NCBI GenBank assembly: GCA_965218765.1
Contig: CBDCLU010000006.1
Coordinates: 248,001-312,000 of the forward strand
Direction of reading: 5' to 3'
Source of the DNA: JBBPYC01 sp965218765
GTDB taxonomy: Bacteria > Pseudomonadota > Gammaproteobacteria > Burkholderiales > Burkholderiaceae_C
Length of the DNA: 64,000 bases
A model generated the notes under the pieces. It was not told the DNA's origin. It did no database searches and saw nothing but the letters and a program-made list of their open reading frames with translations. Below, one piece after another: positions 17,583-26,284 of this stretch (within the stretch, counting starts at the first letter, position 1; every line of letters begins with the position of its first letter). Made by a program: the position numbers and the translations under genes.

Positions 17583-18111
17583 GCGCTGTCAGCCGGGTCT
17601 CGCCCCGGCAGGCGAGGTACTTGTTCTTTGCTTCGCCAAAGAAAAGTACCCAAAAGAAAGGCGACCCTATGGCTGCGACCCTTCGCTGCGCTACGGGCAA
17701 CCTGAGCGGCGAGGCTTCGGGCGGGGTCCTCATAAACTCGCTGCGCTCAGACATATTCGGACCTTTTTCCGCCCGAAGCCCCGCCGCTCAGGCGCAGCCA
17801 TCAAGGGGTTGGGGCATGAACAGCCAACAGCCGAAGTCCGGGGCGGATCGCGTCCATCGTAATGTCCGGCTGTTCCACTCTCCCCATCCCTTCTGTATGC
17901 GCCTGCGGTGCGCAGCTTCAGTCGGATCAAGGGCCGCCGTTGTCTGAGCCGAAGGCGAGTTGTCGGCGGACCCCGACTGAAGCTGCGCACCGCAGGTTGC
18001 CCGTAACGAAGTGAAGGGACGCAGACAGCAGGGTCGCCTTTCTTTGTCTTCTTTCTTTGGCGAAGCAAAGAAAGGAGGTCGCCTGCCGGGGCGAGACCCG
18101 GCTGACAGCGC
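17583..18111. repeat. nested palindromic repeat block
   Basis: A 529-bp intergenic block made of inverted repeats. The outer arms, 17583-17668 and 18030-18111, read GCGCTGTCAGCCGGGTCTCG... on opposite strands with near identity over about 80 bp. Inside are two more pairs: 17702-17724 with 17769-17791, and 17902-17925 with 17973-17996, both almost perfect. The arms include CTTTGCTTCGCCAAAG hairpins. Open frames here follow the repeats and are not believed to be genes. It fills the gap between the MFS gene and the end of the catabolic operon. Confidence 0.75.
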
Positions 18112-18144
18112 ATCCAACTCCCCGCGCATCAAACAAGCACCCGC

Positions 18145-19026
18145 TCAAACCACCGCTCTGTGCCGCTCCACACAAACCCCAATCACCTCATCCCCATCCC
18201 TCTGCCACCAATCCCGTTCCGAAAAAATCTCCACCTCACAAAACCCCGCGAACCCCGCCGCCTCCATCCAGCCCCGAATCTTCTTCAACTCGATCACCCC
18301 ATCCCCCATCATCCCGCGGTCTGACAGCAGGTCTCGCGTGGGCGTCAGCCAGTCGCAGACGTGATACGCCAGCAACTGCCCGGCCGCACCTGCTCGCGCG
18401 ATCTGCGCCTCGAGCTTCGGGTCCCACCAGACGTGATAGCAGTCGACCGCGACGCCCAGCGCGCCAGTCTGGCCAGGGTCGAGTTCGTCGCAGAGGTCGA
18501 GCGCCTGTTCCAGCGTGTTGATGCAGGCGCGGTCGGCCGCTTGCATCGGGTGCAGCGGCTCGATCGCAAGCGGCAGGCCGACGCTGCGTGCGTACTCGAG
18601 CGAGGCCGCGATGCCGTCATGCACCTCGCCGCGCGCACGCGCGAGATCCTTGTACGCGGGTTGGCCGGCCAACCCGCCCGGCAGCGCGCCGACCACCAGC
18701 ACGAGGCAGGGCGCAGCCAGCTCTACCGCCTCATCGATGGCCACGCGGTTGTCGTCCAGCGCGGCACGCAGCCCGGCCGCGTCCGCCGCCGGAAAGAAGC
18801 CACCGCGGCAGTAGCCGGACAGCGCGATGTCGTAGGCCTTGAGTTGCGCCGCGATGCGCTTCAGGCCCACCGCGGCGACCTGGTCGCGCCAGGGGCTGAT
18901 CGCGCGGACGCGGTGCCGGTTGCACTGGTCGATGATCTGGTCGAGCGGCACTTCCGCGCCGCGCTGTCGTCGCACCGTGGCGGTGTTGATGGACAGCCAG
19001 TCGTGGTTCCCGGAGAAGTCTCGCAT
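18145..19026 (-). CDS. xylose-isomerase-like TIM-barrel protein (sugar isomerase/epimerase)
   Basis: A 293-residue protein of the AP_endonuc_2 TIM-barrel superfamily, which includes IolE, IolI and hydroxypyruvate isomerase. Metal-ligand candidates appear at the expected strands: Glu in LPLAIEPLHP, Asp in GVAVDCYHVWWDP, His in YHVCDWL and Glu in FCEVEIFSERDWW. It would isomerise, epimerise or dehydrate a sugar-like or keto-sugar intermediate in the cytosol. It is the last gene of the 18-30 kb operon, 90 bp downstream of the enolase-superfamily gene. A palindromic repeat block lies beyond its stop. Confidence 0.82.
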   Translation of the reverse strand: MRDFSGNHDWLSINTATVRRQRGAEVPLDQIIDQCNRHRVRAISPWRDQVAAVGLKRIAAQLKAYDIALSGYCRGGFFPAADAAGLRAALDDNRVAIDEAVELAAPCLVLVVGALPGGLAGQPAYKDLARARGEVHDGIAASLEYARSVGLPLAIEPLHPMQAADRACINTLEQALDLCDELDPGQTGALGVAVDCYHVWWDPKLEAQIARAGAAGQLLAYHVCDWLTPTRDLLSDRGMMGDGVIELKKIRGWMEAAGFAGFCEVEIFSERDWWQRDGDEVIGVCVERHRAVV

Positions 19027-19116
19027 GGGGTTCGCCTTTCGCGAATCAGGCGGGTCCGCTTTTGTGGGCAGGCACCGTCAGACGTATATCGGTACGCACC
19101 AATCGGCCGACAGGAT

Positions 19117-20541
19117 TCAAACCCGTCTTTGCATCGCATCGAACGCGGGCATCGCCCCGCTCGCATAGCCGGTGCAGTCGAGCGTTGCCAACGCGATCCT
19201 TCCGCGCTCGATGCGCAGCCGCACGGCGCCATGCGAGCGTTCGTAGACGTCGCCGTGCGCATCCAGGAACGCCTGCTGCTCGGCCAGCGGCTGCACGGCC
19301 ATGCCGTTCACGTAGTGATGCCCATTGCGCTCGACGTGCGCGATGCCCAGCAGGTTCACCAGCGCGAGGTCCTGCTGCACCGCAAGGCCGGCCTGCGTGG
19401 TCAGGTCTTCGGCCGACATGAAGTAGCGCGTCTCGTGCAGCTCCGCATTCCAGGCCACGCAGCGCGCCGCGTTGAGGATCGACTTGTAGATGCCCTTGCA
19501 GGTCTTGGACGACACGCCTGCATAACCGCGTGCGCGCGCCTGCACGAACGTCCCCAGTTCGCCATCCGACTCGTCGATGATGACCGGCTTGGCAAGCGCC
19601 TGCGCATGCTGGCACAGATCGACCTCGAGCGCGTGCTTGCGGTTGATCGGCTGTTCGATGAACAGGATCGATTCATACAGCCGAGCGAGCTTCGGCGTCT
19701 GCCGCAGCCGCGCCATCAGTTCGGCAATGCCGGCTGCGTCCGCATACTGTTCGTTGCCGTCGAGCGAGATGAAGTAGGGGTCCGGCACTTCTTCGTCCAG
19801 CACCGCGGCGATCTCGCCCAGGCGTGCCAGGTCGGCATCGATGTCGCCGGCCACCTTGAGCTTGAAGTAGCGATGCCCGTAGGTGCGCACGACTTCGCGC
19901 AACGTCTCCGGCAGGCCGTCATTCACGCGGTCCTGCGGGTCGAGCGTCGTGATCGCATCGACCAGGCCGACCGTGTGGCGGGCTTCGATCGACGCGGCCG
20001 GGCGCAGCGCAGACAGAAACGCATCGATGCCGAGCCCGTCGAACGCCGTGCAACCGGCGCCGATGCCGGCGATGTTGCTGTGCATGGCTTGATAGAACGA
20101 TATTCCGGCCGCACGGCAAAGCGCGTCCAGCACCGCGCGATCGAGCAGCGCGGGGCCGTAGCCGGCCAGCAGCGGATTGAAGCCGCGGCGGGCCGCGGCC
20201 TGCTGATGCGCATCGTGATGCCGCGCAAAATGACCGAACGCGGTCGCCGGTGCCGCATCGCTCAAGTAGGCGTCGCGCGCCAGTGCCGTCACCTTGCGCA
20301 GCTGCTCGAAGTTGTCCTCGTTGCTCAAGCTCAGGTTCTTGTCGAACCATTTCGGCGCCATCATTTCGGCCGCCGCGCCCCAGGCGCTGGTGCCGTCCGG
20401 CCGTTCGATGCGCACGCGCGCGAACGCCTGCGGGCAGTGCGTGAGGGTGACCACGCCGAAGCGAAACGGCAGCCGCAGCTCGACCGGGCGCTCGTAGAGT
20501 TCGATCGCGCGGATCGTGAACGGCGGCGCGGCATCAGGCAT
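19117..20541 (-). CDS. enolase-superfamily (mandelate racemase/MLE-type) enzyme
   Basis: A 474-residue member of the enolase superfamily, longer than the usual 370-400. Mg ligands are visible as Asp in YFISLDGNEQY, Glu in LFIEQPINR and Asp/Glu in VIIDESDGELG. A KLK-type basic motif occurs in YFKLKVAGD. The superfamily abstracts a proton next to a carboxylate; many members dehydrate sugar acids. ATG at 20541 lies inside the end of the preceding gene (8-bp overlap), so translation is coupled. Within this operon it probably acts on an aldonate-like intermediate, but the substrate cannot be read from sequence. Confidence 0.8.
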   Translation of the reverse strand: MPDAAPPFTIRAIELYERPVELRLPFRFGVVTLTHCPQAFARVRIERPDGTSAWGAAAEMMAPKWFDKNLSLSNEDNFEQLRKVTALARDAYLSDAAPATAFGHFARHHDAHQQAAARRGFNPLLAGYGPALLDRAVLDALCRAAGISFYQAMHSNIAGIGAGCTAFDGLGIDAFLSALRPAASIEARHTVGLVDAITTLDPQDRVNDGLPETLREVVRTYGHRYFKLKVAGDIDADLARLGEIAAVLDEEVPDPYFISLDGNEQYADAAGIAELMARLRQTPKLARLYESILFIEQPINRKHALEVDLCQHAQALAKPVIIDESDGELGTFVQARARGYAGVSSKTCKGIYKSILNAARCVAWNAELHETRYFMSAEDLTTQAGLAVQQDLALVNLLGIAHVERNGHHYVNGMAVQPLAEQQAFLDAHGDVYERSHGAVRLRIERGRIALATLDCTGYASGAMPAFDAMQRRV

Positions 20542-21379
20542 GAAACGCTTCCTCCAGGCCCCGCAGGTAGCCGATCGCGCGTGCGGCGGACGCCATGCCG
20601 TCGGGCACATAGTCGAACGGCTCGACCGCGACGATGCCATGATAGTGGCCGCCGTTCATCATGTCCTGCAGCGCCGCCATGATGGGTGCAAAGCGCATCG
20701 CGCCCTGGCCGGGGCCGCGCCGGTTCGGGTCGTTCACCTGCACGTGCGCGATCCGGCCGCTGGGCATCCAGCGGCGCATCAGGGTGACGACGTCGTCGGC
20801 TTCCTGCTGGCCCGCTGCGCTGCAGTCGATCATCGTGCGAAACGCAGGCGAATCGATCGCATCGACCAGCGCAGCGGCCTGCGCCACCGTGTTGATCAGG
20901 TCGGTTTCGGCGCCGGCCAGCGGTTCGATGCAGTACACGACGCCGCACTTTCCTGCATGGCGCGCCGCTTGCTCGAAGCACTCTTGCGCGCGGTCCAGCG
21001 CTTCGCGGTGCATCGCATCGGGCGGCACCGAGCGCTGCTTCGGGGAACCATGCACGAGGTACTGGCCGCCCATCAGCGCGCACAGCTCGACCAGGCGCTG
21101 CATGAACGCGCTGGTGCGCGCGCGCAAGGCCGCATCGGCGTCGACGATCGACAGACCCGGCGGCGCCACCAGCAGCCAGTGCAGGCCGCTGACCGTGATG
21201 CCGTGGTCGGCTGCGATGCGCGCGAAGTCGCGCGCGGCTGCATCGGTGATCGACTGCGGATCGTCGGCCAGCGTGAACGGCGCGACTTCGAGTGCGTCAT
21301 AGCCGAGCGCAGCTGCCACGCGGCACTGTTCGGCGAAATCCAGGTGCTGGAGCACCTCGTTGCATAGGGCGAATTTCAT
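20534..21379 (-). CDS. second xylose-isomerase-like TIM-barrel protein
   Basis: A 281-residue AP_endonuc_2-family TIM barrel. The start MKFALCNEVL is typical of hydroxypyruvate-isomerase or epimerase-like members. Metal ligands are suggested by Glu in YCIEPLAGAE, Asp in RTMIDCSAAG, His in IAHVQVND and Glu in IVAVEPFDYV. It has little obvious identity with the other TIM-barrel protein of the operon, so the two probably catalyse different steps. ATG at 21379 is chosen over the longer open frame because homology begins there. It overlaps the next gene by 8 bp. Confidence 0.85.
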   Translation of the reverse strand: MKFALCNEVLQHLDFAEQCRVAAALGYDALEVAPFTLADDPQSITDAAARDFARIAADHGITVSGLHWLLVAPPGLSIVDADAALRARTSAFMQRLVELCALMGGQYLVHGSPKQRSVPPDAMHREALDRAQECFEQAARHAGKCGVVYCIEPLAGAETDLINTVAQAAALVDAIDSPAFRTMIDCSAAGQQEADDVVTLMRRWMPSGRIAHVQVNDPNRRGPGQGAMRFAPIMAALQDMMNGGHYHGIVAVEPFDYVPDGMASAARAIGYLRGLEEAFHA

Positions 21380-21518
21380 CGAGATCGGTTCGGCTTTTCT
21401 GTTCGGCGATCCACAGCGCAGGTGGCTGCATAGATGAAATGATAGAGCGCGAGCGCATCCGGCAACGGTTGCAGGACCGACCAGCGGCGGCATCGGCTCG
21501 AAGCGGGTTTCCTCATCG

Positions 21519-23039
21519 TCAGCGCCGCAGCACGACCCGCTTGACGGCTGCGTAGGCACCGCGCAGCCGCCGGTTGAACGCCGGGATGTACATCAGCATG
21601 GTCAGGATCGTCACGCCCGCGAGCGCCATGCAGATGGGCCGCGTGAAAAACGGCGCGAGGCTGCCGTCCGACAGCACCAGACCGCGCCGCAGGCTCTTGT
21701 CGAGCAGTTCGCCGAGCACCAGGCCCAGCACGAACGGCGCCATCTCGTAGCCGCGCCGGCGCAGGAAGAACGCGCCGACGCCGATCACCAGCATCGCATA
21801 GACGTCGAACAGCCGCGATGCAATCGCGAACGCGCCGACCACGCACAGCACGAAGATGATCGGCATCAGCACCGCTCTGGGCACGCGCAGCACATACAGC
21901 AGCGGGCGCACCATGAACAGGCCGAAAAACAGGATCGCGAACGTGGCCAAGGTCGTCATCGCAACCACGTCGTAGATGAAGTGCGGCGTCTTGATCATCA
22001 GCATCGGCCCCGGCTGGATGCCGTGGATGATCATCGCGGCCAGCAGCACCGCGGACGGCGCCGAGCCCGGGATGCCGAGCGCAAGCGCGGGAATCATCGC
22101 GCCGGGAATCGCCGACATGTCGCCGGTCTCGGCCGCCATCAGGCCGTCGATCGAACCTTTGCCGAACTGCTCGGGGTGCTTCGACGTTGCCTTCGCCGCT
22201 GCATACGACATCCAGGCGCCGGAGTCCTCGCCGACGCCTGGCAGGATGCCGGTGGTCACGCCGATTGCGCCGGAGCGCAGCACGGTCTTCCAGTAGGTCG
22301 CGACTTCGCGAAAGCGCGGCAGCACGGAGTCGCGCATCTCGACCAGCTTGCGCTCCACGGGGTCGGCCAGCGCGGTCAGCACCTCGGCGAAGCCGAACGC
22401 GCCGATCAGCGCCGGAATCAGCGCGATGCCGCCGCCAAGTTCGTCAAAACCGAACGTGAAGCGGTTGTACGCGTAGATGCCTTCCTGCCCGATCTGCGCG
22501 ACCAGCAGGCCCAGACAGCCCATGAGCCAGCCTTTCAGCGGATCGTTGCCGACGATGCTGCCGGAGATCGACACGCCAAACAGCGCGAGCCAGAAGAATT
22601 CGAACGCGCCGAACGACAGCGCAACTTCGGCAAGCGCGGGCGTGAACATCGCGAGGCACAACACGCCGAACAGCGTGCCGGTGAACGCGCCGGACGTGGC
22701 GATGCCGATCGCGCGGCCCGCCTCGCCGCGCCGTGCCAGTGCGAAGCCGTCCGCACACGACGCCGCATTCGCCGCTGTGCCCGGGATGTTCAGCAGGATC
22801 GCGGTGCGGCTGCCCCCATAGATGGTGCCGACGTACGAGCAGATCAGGATCAGGATCGCGTCGTTGGGCTGCAGCTTGATCGTGAGTGTGGTCAGCAGCG
22901 CGATGCACAACGTGGCCGACAGCCCGGGCAGCACGCCGACGACGATGCCGAGCAGCGCCGCGCCGAGACCATACGCGATCGAGGTGAAATTGAAGAAGCC
23001 GAGGTACGACTGCCCCAGCATGGAAAGACCTTCGAGCAT
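21519..23039 (-). CDS. tripartite tricarboxylate transporter large permease TctA
   Basis: A 506-residue inner-membrane permease of the TctA family with about ten to twelve membrane segments. Conserved glycine/proline motifs are VGVLPGLSATLCIALLTTL near the N-terminus and TGILPGVGEDSGAWMSYAAA near the middle. It moves a carboxylated or other small solute with the TctB subunit, fed by the periplasmic TctC. It follows tctB after a 190-bp gap holding an approximately 95-bp dispersed repeat, an unusual interruption of a tct operon. Confidence 0.93.
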   Translation of the reverse strand: MLEGLSMLGQSYLGFFNFTSIAYGLGAALLGIVVGVLPGLSATLCIALLTTLTIKLQPNDAILILICSYVGTIYGGSRTAILLNIPGTAANAASCADGFALARRGEAGRAIGIATSGAFTGTLFGVLCLAMFTPALAEVALSFGAFEFFWLALFGVSISGSIVGNDPLKGWLMGCLGLLVAQIGQEGIYAYNRFTFGFDELGGGIALIPALIGAFGFAEVLTALADPVERKLVEMRDSVLPRFREVATYWKTVLRSGAIGVTTGILPGVGEDSGAWMSYAAAKATSKHPEQFGKGSIDGLMAAETGDMSAIPGAMIPALALGIPGSAPSAVLLAAMIIHGIQPGPMLMIKTPHFIYDVVAMTTLATFAILFFGLFMVRPLLYVLRVPRAVLMPIIFVLCVVGAFAIASRLFDVYAMLVIGVGAFFLRRRGYEMAPFVLGLVLGELLDKSLRRGLVLSDGSLAPFFTRPICMALAGVTILTMLMYIPAFNRRLRGAYAAVKRVVLRR

Positions 23040-23131
23040 GGGCTGCGTCGCTGCTAGTGGTGGAAGTCAGTCAACCTTGCCTGGTGCGCGGCAGGCGATC
23101 GATGCACATTCGCACGCCCCGATCCATCAGG

Positions 23132-23226
23132 GGCCGCGGACGGGCTTGGCCCGGCCGTAGGCGCCGCCCCTGGCGAGGGGGTGGCCAGAAGCCGACCGAA
23201 GGGGTCGGAGGCTGCGGGAGAGCTTC
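23132..23226. repeat. post-stop GC-rich repeat, copy A
   Basis: Starts 3 bp after the tctB stop. It shares the order CAGGGGCCGCGGA..., GGCGCCGCCCC and AGCCGACCGAAGGG with copies at 24924 and 26157. It contains a GGCC-rich hairpin around GGGCTTGGCCC. It may attenuate or stabilise the operon mRNA. Confidence 0.6.
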
Positions 23227-23229
23227 ATG

Positions 23230-23808
23230 TCAAGGCAGCCGCACCAGGAACAAATCCTGGAACAGGAACGTGGTCGCCACGCCGGTCGCCACCCCAACGA
23301 TCAACGCAAAAACGACGCCCCACGCACGCTGGTCCTTTGCCTTGCGCTCTGAAAATTGAAGCACGCCGATCGCGAGCGAGACGAACACGGACGTTGCCAG
23401 CCAAAACGGCAGCCCATGCCCCATCAGCCCCGCCGCATAGCCGATGCACAGCACCAGCACGATCGCGATGCGCCGTACTTCCACGCCTTCGGTTGCGGTA
23501 CGCACAACCGCAGGCGCGCCATGCTCACGCAGCCGGCGCCAGGATCGCCACCCCATCAGCGCCCCGAACAGCACCACCGCGATCCCGAGGCAACCGGGCA
23601 GCAGCCCGGGCACCGTGTACGGGTTGATGTCCTGGCGTTCGAGCCGGTCCATGCGCCACGACAGCACGATCACGACGATGCCGAACACGATCCAGCCGAT
23701 CGATTGGCGCAGGTCGGCGTGCGGCGACTGGAGCTGCTCTGGTTCCGCCGCATCGGCTTCCACGGTGGCCGTGGCCGGGTGGGGGGCGCCGCCCGCGTGT
23801 GGTGTCAC
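23230..23808 (-). CDS. tripartite tricarboxylate transporter small subunit TctB
   Basis: A 192-residue TctB-family protein with four hydrophobic segments: IGWIVFGIVVIVLSW, VPGLLPGCLGIAVVLFGALM, IAIVLVLCIGYAAGLMG and VVFALIVGVATGVATTFLF. It pairs with TctA in the membrane. The start is GTG at 23808, overlapping the tctC stop as GTGA, so translation is coupled. The 39-residue polar N-terminus is a little longer than usual, leaving a later start possible. Confidence 0.85.
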   Translation of the reverse strand: MTPHAGGAPHPATATVEADAAEPEQLQSPHADLRQSIGWIVFGIVVIVLSWRMDRLERQDINPYTVPGLLPGCLGIAVVLFGALMGWRSWRRLREHGAPAVVRTATEGVEVRRIAIVLVLCIGYAAGLMGHGLPFWLATSVFVSLAIGVLQFSERKAKDQRAWGVVFALIVGVATGVATTFLFQDLFLVRLP

Positions 23809-24818
23809 GGCCTGGCGATGCCGAGCGTGTCAGGTGAGACCTTGGCCTTGCCGCTGTCGAACAGCAGCCAGGTGTTCGCTGCGATCGCCGGCGCCACCGC
23901 GTCTTGCGCCTCCTTGCCGTAGAGCGGTGCGAACAGCGCACCGCGGTTGTTCGCGTACTTCTTCAGCGCGGCATCGTTGGCCATCTTGTCGGCCCAGATC
24001 TTCTCGACCGTCTTGACCACGTTGTCGGGCACGCCATTCGGGATGAAGATGCCGAAGTAGTTGACCGGCGCCTTGAAGCCCGGCACGGTTTTGGACAACG
24101 GCTCGATCGTGCCGTAGCCCTCCAGGTCCAATGACTTGTCACTCACGGTGGCCAGCGGCCGAATCCGCTTGCCGCGGATCATGTCGGCCTGCTCGACCGC
24201 GAGCTGCGTGGTCACGTCGGTCTCGCCCGAGACGGTGGCGATCACGGCCGGGTTGCCGCCGTCATAGGTTACGTGCTTGTATTTGACGCCGGTGGCTTTG
24301 GTGATCAGCTCCATCGCGTTGTGGCCGGCCGAAGTCACGCCGGCAGTCGCGACACTGACCTGCCCCGGTTTCGCCTTCATCGCATCGAGCAGCTCGTTCG
24401 CGGTCTTGTACGGCGTGTTCGGATTCACGCCGATCAGCTGCACGTTCGCGACGTTCAGAAACAGGTGCCAATCCTTGATCTTCGTGTTGAACATGCCGAG
24501 CGCCTCGTAGCTGCCCAGGTCCTGCGCGGCGCCTGCCGTCCAGGTGTAGCCGTCCTTCGGCGCATCCCAGGCGCTCTTGCTGCCGATCGAGCCGGACGCG
24601 CCGGGCTGGTTCACGATCACGATCTTCTGATCGAGCGCCTTTTCCAGTTCGGCCGCGGTCACGCGCGTGACCTGGTCGGTCGAGCCGCCTGCGGCCCACG
24701 GCACGATGATGGTGATCGGATGGTCGGGCTTCCAGTCCTGTGCAAAAGCGGGTATGGCGATGGCGCCGGCAAGCGTGGCGAGCACGGCGGCGTGGATCAA
24801 TGTGCGTTTTTTCATCAT
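23805..24818 (-). CDS. TctC/Bug-family periplasmic solute-binding protein
   Basis: A 337-residue secreted binding protein of the Bug/TctC family, which is greatly expanded in Burkholderiales. The signal peptide runs from MMKKRTLIHAAVLATLAGAI to cleavage after AFAQ. Typical Bug motifs are ITIIVPWAAGGSTDQVTR, VVNQPGASGSIGSKSAW and PKDGYTWTAGAAQ. The second ATG (24815) is also possible; both follow GGAAGAG. It captures the operon's substrate in the periplasm and delivers it to TctAB. Bug proteins usually bind carboxylates or amides. Confidence 0.93.
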   Translation of the reverse strand: MMKKRTLIHAAVLATLAGAIAIPAFAQDWKPDHPITIIVPWAAGGSTDQVTRVTAAELEKALDQKIVIVNQPGASGSIGSKSAWDAPKDGYTWTAGAAQDLGSYEALGMFNTKIKDWHLFLNVANVQLIGVNPNTPYKTANELLDAMKAKPGQVSVATAGVTSAGHNAMELITKATGVKYKHVTYDGGNPAVIATVSGETDVTTQLAVEQADMIRGKRIRPLATVSDKSLDLEGYGTIEPLSKTVPGFKAPVNYFGIFIPNGVPDNVVKTVEKIWADKMANDAALKKYANNRGALFAPLYGKEAQDAVAPAIAANTWLLFDSGKAKVSPDTLGIARP

Positions 24819-24923
24819 GGTTTGTCTCTTCCAAGGTTGCAAAAAAATCCAGATAGTTCAGTTCGTGCATTTGCGCCATGCGCGTTTCCAGCCACGGCGA
24901 ATAAAGTTATCGCATCCAGTTCC

Positions 24924-25020
24924 AGCAGGGGCCGCGGAGCTGGCTTTGCCAGGCCGCAGGCGCCGCCCCCGGTCGGGGATACGCGAAAGCCGACCGAAGG
25001 GAGCGAAGCGTGGGGGCGAG
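24924..25020. repeat. post-stop GC-rich repeat, copy B
   Basis: Ends one base before the stop codon of the DHDPS-like gene at 25022. It shares CAGGGGCCGCGGA, GGCGCCGCCCCC and AGCCGACCGAAGGGAGCG with copies A and C, in the same orientation and the same position relative to the preceding gene. Confidence 0.6.
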
Positions 25021-25021
25021 C

Positions 25022-26095
25022 TCATCGCAACCAGCGCTCCCGGTGCTGCGCCACGAACGCATCGTCGTTCAGGTGCGGATAAGCCGCCTGCACGCGCGTC
25101 AGCTCGTCGGCCTGGCCCGGGCTCAGGCTCTCGTGCGGGTCCAGGCACCAGATGCCGTCCAGCAGCCCCTGCCGGCGCAGCACTTCGTGGCAGCCTGCGA
25201 TGCAGCCGCGAAAGTCGTTGGCGACGTCGAACAGCGCCGCGTTGCAGTCGGTCACCTGCGCGTCAAGCGTGAGCAGCTCGGGCGGCAACGGCGCGCGTTG
25301 GTCGATCAGCGCGTGCAGCCGTTGCAGCAGCTCGACCGCGCGGCGCGTCCAGATGCTCCAGTGGCCGAGCAGGCCGCCCTTGATGCGCAGCGTGACCGAC
25401 CGGCCTTGCGAATCTGCAAACGTGTAGGGCGTGAGCAGATCCAGCACGATGTGGTCGTCGTTGCCGGTGTAGAGCGTGATGCGATCCTGCGCACCGGCTT
25501 CGATCACACCGCGGATCACATCCTGCGTGCGATACCGGTTGAACGGCGCCATCTTGATTGCAACCACGTTGTCGATCTGCGCAAAACGCCGCCAGAAACC
25601 CAGCGGCAGATGAATGCCGCCAACAGCCGGCTGCAGATAGAAGCCGACCAGCGGCAGCACGTCGGCGATCGCCTTGCAATGCGCGATCAGCGCGTCTTCG
25701 TCCTGCCCGCGCATGGCCGCGAGGCTCAGCAGCCCCGCGTGGTAGCCGAGCTGCCGCGCGGTGCCCGCTTCGGTTACCGCCTGCGCGGTCGCGCCCGCCA
25801 ATCCCGCAATCACGACAAGCGGGCGCTGGCCGCCCAGCGGCTGCCAGTGCAGCGCCTCGTCCATCGCAAGTTCGAGCACCGGCCGATACAGGCCGGTCTC
25901 GCGAATGGCGAACTGCGTCGAATGCACGCCGACCGCGAGCCCGCCCGCGCCCGCATCGAGGTAATAGCGGCTGAGTGCCCGCTGCCGCCGCTCGTCGAGC
26001 TTGCGATTCGCATCGAGCGCGAGCAGATGCGCGGGAATGACCGTCCCACGCTTGAGCAGCGCGAGCGAAGCGGGTGGAATGCTGCTGAATGGCAT
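25022..26095 (-). CDS. dihydrodipicolinate-synthase-family aldolase/lyase
   Basis: A 357-residue class I aldolase of the DHDPS/N-acetylneuraminate lyase family. The probable Schiff-base lysine is in VVAIKMAPFNRY. Upstream strands GLAVGVHSTQFAI and VVIAGLAGATAQA correspond to the GTTGE and YYN regions but are altered, so it is not lysine-pathway DapA. The start is taken at MPFSSIPPAS (26095) because the upstream extension to 26152 has no similarity. It would cleave or form a C-C bond on a keto-acid intermediate and is placed between the epimerase and the transporter genes. Confidence 0.8.
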   Translation of the reverse strand: MPFSSIPPASLALLKRGTVIPAHLLALDANRKLDERRQRALSRYYLDAGAGGLAVGVHSTQFAIRETGLYRPVLELAMDEALHWQPLGGQRPLVVIAGLAGATAQAVTEAGTARQLGYHAGLLSLAAMRGQDEDALIAHCKAIADVLPLVGFYLQPAVGGIHLPLGFWRRFAQIDNVVAIKMAPFNRYRTQDVIRGVIEAGAQDRITLYTGNDDHIVLDLLTPYTFADSQGRSVTLRIKGGLLGHWSIWTRRAVELLQRLHALIDQRAPLPPELLTLDAQVTDCNAALFDVANDFRGCIAGCHEVLRRQGLLDGIWCLDPHESLSPGQADELTRVQAAYPHLNDDAFVAQHRERWLR

Positions 26096-26156
26096 CTCAA
26101 ATGTCGATGGCAAGTCTGCGCGATGCACACGCTGCAAAGCCGGCGCGATCAAGTCC

Positions 26157-26284
26157 GGCAGGGGCCACGGACGGGCTCCGCCCGGCCGCAGGCGCCGCCC
26201 CTGGTGAGGAGTGGCTGAGAGCCGACCAGAGGGAGCGAAGGCTGGGGTGGAGCGTGATGCTGGAGCGAAGGCTGAGGGAGAGCA
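26157..26284. repeat. post-stop GC-rich repeat, copy C with partial duplication
   Basis: Immediately follows the stop of the epimerase gene at 26285. It has the same core as copies A and B (CAGGGGCCACGGACGGGCTC, GGCGCCGCCCCTGG, GAGCCGACC). The AGCGAAGGCTG-GG-GAG end is repeated once more at 26262-26284, so part of the element is duplicated. Confidence 0.6.

Noticed and set aside
17621..18521. Overlapping small frames in the palindromic block and just beyond
   Set aside because: They follow repeat sequence in several frames and strands; such repeat-borne frames are commonly mis-annotated as hypothetical proteins.
23132..26284. Possible CRISPR-like array from the spaced GC-rich repeats
   Set aside because: Copies are more than 1 kb apart, separated by intact genes, and variable in length; no cas genes are nearby.
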